From an uncultured Ruminococcus sp. (GTDB lineage Bacteria > Bacillota > Clostridia > Oscillospirales > Acutalibacteraceae), in the NCBI GenBank assembly GCA_944412525.1, contig CALYBM010000026.1:1-36712 (forward strand): DNA of 36,712 nt, written 5' to 3'. The notes under the pieces are model-generated. The model was not told the origin of the DNA. It saw only the letters and a list, made by a program, of their open reading frames with translations, and did not search any database. Shown piece after piece: positions 31,158-36,712 of this stretch. Positions within the stretch are counted from its first letter, which is position 1, and each line of letters opens with the position of its first letter. Made by a program: the position numbers and the translations under genes.

Positions 31158-32354
31158 TTAATCACGGGCGTCGGCAATAACTTTACGCATATATTTTGCA
31201 ATATCGGTGTTATCTATCACGTCTTTTTCGCAAAGCTGTGCGGACTGTGCTCCGCTTGCCATAAGCCAAACATCAGCGTTTGTGTGTTTTCCGTCAGATG
31301 TAAAGCAGCTATCGTTAATTTCATCGGCTGTAATGCCGTCCTTTAGCTCCAAACCGCCTGTTTCGTGGTCTGCCGTTACAATAACAAGCGTTCCCGGATT
31401 GTCCTCTGCCCAGCTAAGAACATAGTCAACCGTCTGATCAAAGCTCTGCATTTGCTCAAGAGTTGATTTCATATCGCTTTCGTGTTCGTATGTATCAATA
31501 TTGCTGCCCTCAACCATAAGGAAAAATCCGTTGTCGTTGTCAAGCATATCAAGCGCCTTTGAAGTCATCGTCTTTAAAGACGGCGACATATCCGCGGCAC
31601 CCATATTGTCATATGCAAACATTCCGAGCACCTTGTCGTCATCTTTTGTGAGAGCATTAAGCTCTTCCCCGCTTGAAATATACTTGTAGCCGCACTCATC
31701 TATTGTATTCTGAACCTTTTTGTTCTGGTAATACTGTGAGCCGCCGCCGAACATAACATTTACATTTGACTTTATCATCTCACGAAGTATTTGAGGATAA
31801 TTGTCCCTTGAGCTGTTGTGAGCTACCATTCCTGCGGGAGTTGCGTGGCTTACTACCTGGCGAACAACAAGTCCGGTTTCCATATCATATGACTGGGCGT
31901 ACTCGCATATTGTTTCAAGCTCGTTTCCGTCGGGGTCAAGTCCTACATTTCCGTTATAGGTCTTAACTCCCGTGCTTATTGCGGTTGCGGCTGCCGCGCT
32001 GTCGGTGTAGGTTTCGTACCCGTCTGTTACCGACTGCGAATAAGTTGTAACCGTAGTTTTGTAGGGCATACCGCTCATAACAAGCTTGTCGCCCTTTACG
32101 ATTTCGGACGCTTCAATTAAATTTTTGCCCATACCGTCGCCTATCATAAGAATTACATTTTTTACGGGCACATCCTCATCAAGACTGTACTGAGCATAAT
32201 CGACCCACTTGAGCTCTTCTTTTTGCGGCTCAGTTGCTGTCTGCTCGGTTTGAGAAGTCTGAGATGATGCGTCTGACGAACTGTTTTGACCTGAACAGGC
32301 TGTAAATGATGCCGCCATTAAAAGAGCAAGCATTAAAGAAATTATTTTTTTCAT
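31158..32354 (-). CDS. Alkaline phosphatase lipoprotein
   Basis: The ATG at 32354 begins a lipoprotein signal (MKKIISLMLALLMAASFTACSG, lipobox Cys near residue 21) and has GAGAGTG upstream. 398 residues with all expected alkaline phosphatase metal and catalytic motifs in order: MIGDGMG, DSAAAATAIS (Ser nucleophile), SHATPAGMVAH, MVEGSNIDTYEHESD, VIVTADHETGGL, and a late GKHTNADVW. It removes phosphate from diverse monoesters outside the cell. It stands alone, with no Pho-type regulator near. Confidence 0.94.
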   Translation of the reverse strand: MKKIISLMLALLMAASFTACSGQNSSSDASSQTSQTEQTATEPQKEELKWVDYAQYSLDEDVPVKNVILMIGDGMGKNLIEASEIVKGDKLVMSGMPYKTTVTTYSQSVTDGYETYTDSAAAATAISTGVKTYNGNVGLDPDGNELETICEYAQSYDMETGLVVRQVVSHATPAGMVAHNSSRDNYPQILREMIKSNVNVMFGGGSQYYQNKKVQNTIDECGYKYISSGEELNALTKDDDKVLGMFAYDNMGAADMSPSLKTMTSKALDMLDNDNGFFLMVEGSNIDTYEHESDMKSTLEQMQSFDQTVDYVLSWAEDNPGTLVIVTADHETGGLELKDGITADEINDSCFTSDGKHTNADVWLMASGAQSAQLCEKDVIDNTDIAKYMRKVIADARD

Positions 32355-32496
32355 ATAATCACTCTCTTCATTATATATAATATTTATCTTAATTTTAACA
32401 TACTGCAATATTATAAAGCAATAAAAATCGAAATATTTTTAAATCAAAGTAATTTTTATACAAAAATTACACTTTACTTTACTAATATGTTAATGT

Positions 32497-32502
32497 TATA
32501 AT
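32497..32502 (+). promoter_or_regulatory. Extended -10 promoter of the amino-acid ABC importer
   Basis: A perfect TATAAT with TG one base before it. A TTTACT-like -35 lies 18 bases upstream. About 35 bases before the ATG. Confidence 0.55.
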
Positions 32503-32537
32503 GTATGTATCATTTTAAAAACTATGGGGGAATTTTT

Positions 32538-33344
32538 ATGAAAAAACTATTGGCTGCATTTCTTACTGTTGCAATGGCTGCCGCTTCTCTTGCAGGCTGC
32601 GGAACTGAGGCAAGCGACTGGGACTACATTAAAAACAAAGGCGAACTTGTTATCGGAATTACATATTTTGAACCGATGAACTACAAGGACGACAGCGGCG
32701 AGCTTACGGGATTTGAAACCGAGTTTGCGCAGAGTGTATGCGAAAAACTGGGTGTTGAAGCTACTTTCCAGAAAATCGACTGGGATTCAAAGGAAGTTGA
32801 GCTTAACGCAAAAACCATCGACTGCATCTGGAACGGACTTACAATTACGGAAGAAAGACAGGAAAATATGGGAATTTCCACACCGTATATGGAAAACAAG
32901 CAGGTCATGGTAACAAAGGCTGAAAACGCCGATAAATATACTACTGCCGAAGGCGTTAAGGGTGCGACTGTTGTTGCCGAAAAGAAGTCGGCAGGCGAAG
33001 AGGTAGCTCAAACCAATGAATTTTTTAAAGACGCAAAATATGTTTCCGTAGATTCACAGGCAAAAGCACTTCTTGAGGTTAAGTCAGGCACTGCCGATAT
33101 TGCGATTATCGACTATGTAATGTCAATCGGCACAATTTCAGACGGCACGGATTACGCAGACCTCAAGGTCGTTGAGGGTCAGGATTTTGCAAAAGAAGAG
33201 TACGGTATTGCTGTAAGAAAGAGCGATACGGAAACCTTAAATAAGATTAACGAAGCTATACAGGCTGTTGCAGATGACGGCACGCTTGAGGAAATTGCCG
33301 ATAAGTATAATCTTGCAGACCTTCTTCTTGTAAAAGCAAAATAA
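32538..33344 (+). CDS. Polar amino acid ABC transporter, substrate-binding lipoprotein
   Basis: The ATG at 32538 has GGGGGAA upstream and starts a lipoprotein signal (MKKLLAAFLTVAMAAASLAGCG). 268 residues of the SBP family 3: ELVIGITYFEPMNYKDDSGELTGFETEFAQ (split across strands 1-2), IDCIWNGLTITEERQENMGIS, STPYMENKQVMV, AIIDYVMSIG, and YGIAVRKSDTETL. It captures a polar amino acid, perhaps glutamine, glutamate or cystine, outside the membrane and hands it to the permease. First gene of a complete three-gene operon. Confidence 0.94.
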   Translation: MKKLLAAFLTVAMAAASLAGCGTEASDWDYIKNKGELVIGITYFEPMNYKDDSGELTGFETEFAQSVCEKLGVEATFQKIDWDSKEVELNAKTIDCIWNGLTITEERQENMGISTPYMENKQVMVTKAENADKYTTAEGVKGATVVAEKKSAGEEVAQTNEFFKDAKYVSVDSQAKALLEVKSGTADIAIIDYVMSIGTISDGTDYADLKVVEGQDFAKEEYGIAVRKSDTETLNKINEAIQAVADDGTLEEIADKYNLADLLLVKAK

Positions 33345-33371
33345 CAGCAAATAACGAAACGGATTGAGATA

Positions 33372-34022
33372 ATGGACGAGTTTATTAATGTTACTCAACA
33401 GCTATTCAAGGGATTTGGCGAAAACTGCTTTATATTTGCGATTACGCTTCTGCTTGCACTTCCTCTCGGCCTTGTAATATCAATGGGCTCAATGGCAAAA
33501 TTCAAGCCTCTGAAATGGCTTACAAAAACCTTTGTGTGGATTATAAGAGGAACACCATTGATGCTTCAGTTGTTTGTGGTGTTTTATATTCCTCCTCTCG
33601 CCTCTAACGGAACCTTCAGCTTTCCGAGAATGCAGGCGGCACTCATAGCTTTTGTAATTAATTATGCCGCGTATTTCTCGGAGATCTACCGCGGAGGAAT
33701 CGAAGCTATACCCAGAGGTCAGTACGAGGCAGGACAGGTTCTCGGAATGAAGAAAACACAAATTTTCTTCAAGGTCGTGCTTATGCAGGTAATAAAGAGA
33801 ATTACCGCGCCGATAGGAAACGAAATCATAACGCTTGTAAAAGATACATCGCTTGCAAGTGTTATTGCTATTCCGGAAATTTTGATGAACGCAAAGGATT
33901 TTTCTATGGAAGGTCTTATTTGGCCGCTGTTCTATTCGGCTCTGTTCTTCCTCGCATTTTGCGGAATCCTTACGCTTCTGTTCTCATTTATCGAGAAAAA
34001 ACTCGATTATTACAAGGGTTAG
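33372..34022 (+). CDS. Amino acid ABC transporter permease
   Basis: 216 residues with about five membrane helices and the HisM/GlnP-type EAA loop: EIYRGGIEAIPRGQYEAGQVLGM, then KDTSLASVIAIPEIL. WIIRGTPLMLQLFVVFY is typical of this family. It is 27 bases after the binding-protein gene and 12 bases before the ATPase gene. A single permease gene suggests a homodimer channel. Confidence 0.95.
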   Translation: MDEFINVTQQLFKGFGENCFIFAITLLLALPLGLVISMGSMAKFKPLKWLTKTFVWIIRGTPLMLQLFVVFYIPPLASNGTFSFPRMQAALIAFVINYAAYFSEIYRGGIEAIPRGQYEAGQVLGMKKTQIFFKVVLMQVIKRITAPIGNEIITLVKDTSLASVIAIPEILMNAKDFSMEGLIWPLFYSALFFLAFCGILTLLFSFIEKKLDYYKG

Positions 34023-34034
34023 GGAGGCGTAGCT

Positions 34035-34844
34035 ATGTCATTGTTAAAAGTAGAAAACATCAAAAAAAGTTTCGGCAAAACACAGGTACTCAAAGACATC
34101 AGCTTTTCGCTTGAAAAAGGCGAGGTTTTGGCGATTATAGGTTCTTCGGGATCGGGCAAAACCACGCTTTTGAGATGTCTTAACTTTCTTGAGTATCCGC
34201 AGTACGGAAAAATTACGGTCAACAACGATGTGCTGTTTGATTGCCGCAGAAAGTCAAAAGCAACCGACGCGGAAATCAGAAAAAACCGTCTGCATTTCGG
34301 ACTTGTGTTTCAGTCGTTTAACCTGTTTCCGCAGTATAAGGTAATTGAGAATATCACCCTTGCTCCGAAACTTCTCGCAAAAGAGCAGATTAAAAACAGC
34401 GGAGATTTCTGCGGAGTTAAAAACTACAAAGAGGCTGTTGAAATTATCAACGCAAATGCACAAAAGCTGCTTCAAAAAGTCGGATTATCCGAAAAAAAGG
34501 ATTCCTACCCGTGCAATCTCAGCGGAGGTCAGCAGCAGCGCGTTGCAATAGCAAGAGCACTTGCGCTCAACCCCGATGTACTGTGCTTTGACGAACCTAC
34601 ATCCGCACTTGATCCTGAGCTTACGGGAGAGGTTCTTAATGTAATAAAGGGTCTTAAATCCTCTGACAGCACTATGATTGTCGTTACTCATGAGATAGAA
34701 TTTGCAAGAGATGTCGCAGACAAAATCATCTTTATGGCAGACGGATTAATCGCAGAAGAGGGTACTCCGCAGCAGGTTATAGAAAACCCGCAAAACCCAA
34801 GAACACGAGCATTTTTATCAAGATTTAAGCAATACGCAAAATAA
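34035..34844 (+). CDS. Amino acid ABC transporter ATP-binding protein
   Basis: 269 residues with GGGAGGCG before the ATG. Walker A GSSGSGKTT, Q-loop VFQSFNLFPQ, signature LSGGQQQR, Walker B VLCFDEPTSALDP, and the H-loop in VVTHEIEFA. It powers the importer above. It has a modest extra stretch between the Q-loop and signature (IKNSGDFCGVKNY) compared with GlnQ/HisP. A strong terminator follows. Confidence 0.96.
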   Translation: MSLLKVENIKKSFGKTQVLKDISFSLEKGEVLAIIGSSGSGKTTLLRCLNFLEYPQYGKITVNNDVLFDCRRKSKATDAEIRKNRLHFGLVFQSFNLFPQYKVIENITLAPKLLAKEQIKNSGDFCGVKNYKEAVEIINANAQKLLQKVGLSEKKDSYPCNLSGGQQQRVAIARALALNPDVLCFDEPTSALDPELTGEVLNVIKGLKSSDSTMIVVTHEIEFARDVADKIIFMADGLIAEEGTPQQVIENPQNPRTRAFLSRFKQYAK

Positions 34845-34848
34845 ATTT

Positions 34849-34887
34849 TCGGCTCAAAGCAAAATTAGCCTTGAGCCGATTTTTTTA
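34849..34887 (+). terminator. Terminator of the ABC importer operon
   Basis: TCGGCTCAA / TTGAGCCGA stem (34849-34857, 34871-34879) followed by seven T residues. Confidence 0.92.
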
Positions 34888-34898
34888 CTTTGTTTTAA

Positions 34899-34927
34899 TT
34901 GACATTGCTTACTTTGAAGTATAAAAT
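34899..34927 (+). promoter_or_regulatory. Promoter of the O-antigen ligase-like gene
   Basis: TTGACA (34899-34904) is 17 bases from TAAAAT (34922-34927). The leader is about 100 bases. Confidence 0.6.
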
Positions 34928-35030
34928 AATAACTTGAAAAATACTTTTAGGCGTATTAAAAAATATATATTTTCCGTCATATAGTTTTTTACAAAACACT
35001 TTACGGATACAAGGAGATGCAAGAAAATAA

Positions 35031-36638
35031 ATGAGCAAAACACAGCAAAACAACAAAAAGCTTCAAAGAAGATACGAAGCAGAACACGCTCTTGTCAATT
35101 ACTATTTACTGCTGATGTTTACAGCTTTTCCCCTGTTTTTTACAAATGCATATTTTCATATTCGCCGTGATAAATTTTATTTTTTCATAATTCTTACCGG
35201 CGTTATCATCATAGCTGTATCGGCAATCATGGTTTATTCGTACTATTCGCAAAACAATAAATCAAATCCAAATGACACAATTTTTAAAAGTCTTTTCGGC
35301 AAAATGACTTTTACCGATTACGCTGTTCTTGCTTTTCTTGCGGTGTGCATCATATCCGCCATTCTCTCAAACCATACAAGCGACGCCATGTCCGGCGCTC
35401 CCAACGGCAGAAATAACGGTCTTATTTTAATGATATTTTATGTGGGAATTTATTTTGTAATAACACGCTGTTATTACTATATGGAGTATGTTTTTGTCGC
35501 GCTTGCGGCAGGTTCAGCCGTTGTTTATCTGCTTTCCGTGCTTAATTTCCACTACATAGATCCGCTCGGAATGTACACTCAGCTTTCTTCATCGGATATC
35601 GAGAATTTCACATCTACCATAGGCAACAAAAACCTGTTGTCAAGCTTTATATGCGTAATGCTGCCTGTAACCGTGACTATGTCGGTTCACTCAAAAAACC
35701 TTATATTAAGAATAATTTATCTTGTGTCATCGGGACTTGGATTTATGGCTTTAATGACTGCCGACAGCGATTCGGGTATTCTGGGCATGGGCGTTATTTT
35801 TGCGGTAATGCTTGTATGGTACTCGAGAAAAATTTTCAGATTAAAAAGATATTTTCTGTGCCTTACCGTAATGCTTGTATCGGCAAAAATTTTGTATTTC
35901 TTTTCGTCTGTATTGACTTTAGTGTTTGATTTTAAGACAAAGGGATTTGACGAATTTCAAAAGCTCTTTGTAGAATCCGATATGGGGTATCTGCTTGCGA
36001 TATTTGCGGCGGTTATCACGGGTGTTCTCTATTTAATTGACTTTAAAATTCCAAACCTCACGCTTTCAAAGGCGGTTCCCGTCACACTCGGAATATTATT
36101 TGTCCTTGCCGCACTTGCAATCATAGCAGTTGTGATATACTTTAGTGTTTTTGACACAACAACGGATCTCGGCAGTCTTGAAACCATACTTAGATTTAAT
36201 GAAAAATGGGGAACCCACAGGGGATTTATGTGGATAAGATCATTTGATATTTTTAAAGATTTTAACCCGTTTCAAAAGCTTTTCGGAACGGGTCCCGATA
36301 CATTTTTCTATGCTTTTGCACCGTATTTTTCGGAGCTTCGCAGCTACGGAGATTCTTCCACCAACGCGGCTCACAATGAATATATAAATTACTTGATAAC
36401 AATCGGTGTAACGGGACTTGCTTCATATATTTGCATTATTGCGGGCACGATAGTAAGGGCAATTAAAAAATCGTTTTGCAATCCTATCTCTATTGTTTGT
36501 GTCTCTGCCGTGATCTGCTATGCAGTGCAGTCTGTCGTTAATATAGCGCAGCCGATTACTACTCCGCTTTTCATACTGTTTATCGCACTGACCGAAACAG
36601 TTTCAAGAAATAATGCGGAAAATTCCGATTTAAATTAA
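35031..36638 (+). CDS. O-antigen ligase/Wzy-like polytopic membrane protein
   Basis: 535 residues with about a dozen membrane helices. A large loop between late helices carries GTHRGFMWIRSFDIFKDFN, LFGTGPDTFFYAFAPYF and the hallmark AAHNEYINYLITIGVTGLASY seen in the Wzy_C/O-antigen ligase family. In Gram-positives such proteins polymerise or attach surface polysaccharides. AAGGAG lies 14 bases before the ATG, a longer gap than usual. No glycosyltransferases are next to it in this window; the downstream side is cut off. Confidence 0.88.
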   Translation: MSKTQQNNKKLQRRYEAEHALVNYYLLLMFTAFPLFFTNAYFHIRRDKFYFFIILTGVIIIAVSAIMVYSYYSQNNKSNPNDTIFKSLFGKMTFTDYAVLAFLAVCIISAILSNHTSDAMSGAPNGRNNGLILMIFYVGIYFVITRCYYYMEYVFVALAAGSAVVYLLSVLNFHYIDPLGMYTQLSSSDIENFTSTIGNKNLLSSFICVMLPVTVTMSVHSKNLILRIIYLVSSGLGFMALMTADSDSGILGMGVIFAVMLVWYSRKIFRLKRYFLCLTVMLVSAKILYFFSSVLTLVFDFKTKGFDEFQKLFVESDMGYLLAIFAAVITGVLYLIDFKIPNLTLSKAVPVTLGILFVLAALAIIAVVIYFSVFDTTTDLGSLETILRFNEKWGTHRGFMWIRSFDIFKDFNPFQKLFGTGPDTFFYAFAPYFSELRSYGDSSTNAAHNEYINYLITIGVTGLASYICIIAGTIVRAIKKSFCNPISIVCVSAVICYAVQSVVNIAQPITTPLFILFIALTETVSRNNAENSDLN

Positions 36639-36642
36639 CCTT

Positions 36643-36712
36643 AAACGGGACGGTTCGATATGCATCCAAACGATGTTTGACTTTGGGGACATATCGTTCT
36701 CCGTCTCGTTTT
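36643..36712 (+). other. Nested stem structure at the right edge, possible terminator or structured RNA
   Basis: AAACGGGACGG (36643-36653) pairs with CCGTCTCGTTT (36701-36711, one G-U). Inside it CGATATG (36656-36662) pairs with CATATCG (36690-36696). Inside that CATC/GATG or CAAAC/GTTTG can form a small hairpin. A T run begins at the window end. Confidence 0.6.

Overview
The window looks like chromosomal DNA of a low-GC Gram-positive anaerobe of the Clostridia, most likely a gut Ruminococcaceae/Oscillospiraceae member. The reasons are strong AGGAGG-type ribosome binding sites with frequent GTG/TTG starts, sporulation-type genes (PdaB-like deacetylase, SigH-like sigma factor, SpoIIIE/FtsK next to TepA), and type I dockerin modules of the ruminococcal kind on two secreted proteins. 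I saw no rRNA, tRNA, CRISPR array, transposase or integrase.

Layout. 1-2.5 kb (minus): the end of trmK, a DUF1858 redox protein coupled to it, and the YifB/ComM AAA+ protein. 2.7-4.6 kb (plus): a SigH-like sigma factor behind a tandem 15-bp repeat, a double zinc-ribbon protein and a PdaB-like deacetylase. 4.7-7.0 kb (minus): a dockerin/FN3/L,D-transpeptidase and a small unknown gene, divergent from a GH25 lysozyme lipoprotein and luxS. 8.6-10.6 kb (plus): an M23/G5 endopeptidase with a WalR-type direct repeat at its promoter, and a ribbon-helix-helix protein. 10.7-19.9 kb (minus): mscL with a zinc-ribbon tail, tyrS, a ComEC-like metallo-beta-lactamase protein, a YgiQ radical SAM protein, ftsK/spoIIIE, uppP and tepA. 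20.1-25.5 kb (plus): a CNNM/CorC-type transporter, an AEC permease, and a sulfur-assimilation block (Rrf2 regulator, metY, cysK).

25.6-28.4 kb is the most unusual part. On the minus strand a two-gene operon (a 68-aa protein plus an orphan sigma region-4-like protein) has a strong promoter beside a LexA-type GAAC-N4-GTTC palindrome. Next comes an orphan promoter-terminator pair that looks like an ~85-nt small RNA gene. After it lies a secreted CHAP/ricin/FN3 protein whose C-terminal dockerin is cut off by a one-base frameshift in an A8 tract.

28.5-31.1 kb (minus) is a visibly AT-richer accessory cluster (HAD phosphatase, NAD-dependent epimerase, small ORF, methyltransferase) behind a T15 tract. 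31.2-34.9 kb holds an alkaline phosphatase lipoprotein and a complete polar amino-acid ABC importer. 35.0-36.7 kb holds an O-antigen ligase-like membrane protein followed by a nested RNA structure at the window edge.

The strongest theme is the cell envelope: L,D-transpeptidase, GH25 lysozyme, M23 endopeptidase, CHAP protein, UppP, PdaB and a Wzy-like ligase, several with their own promoters or operator-like repeats. All function calls come from reading motifs by eye; no database search was possible.
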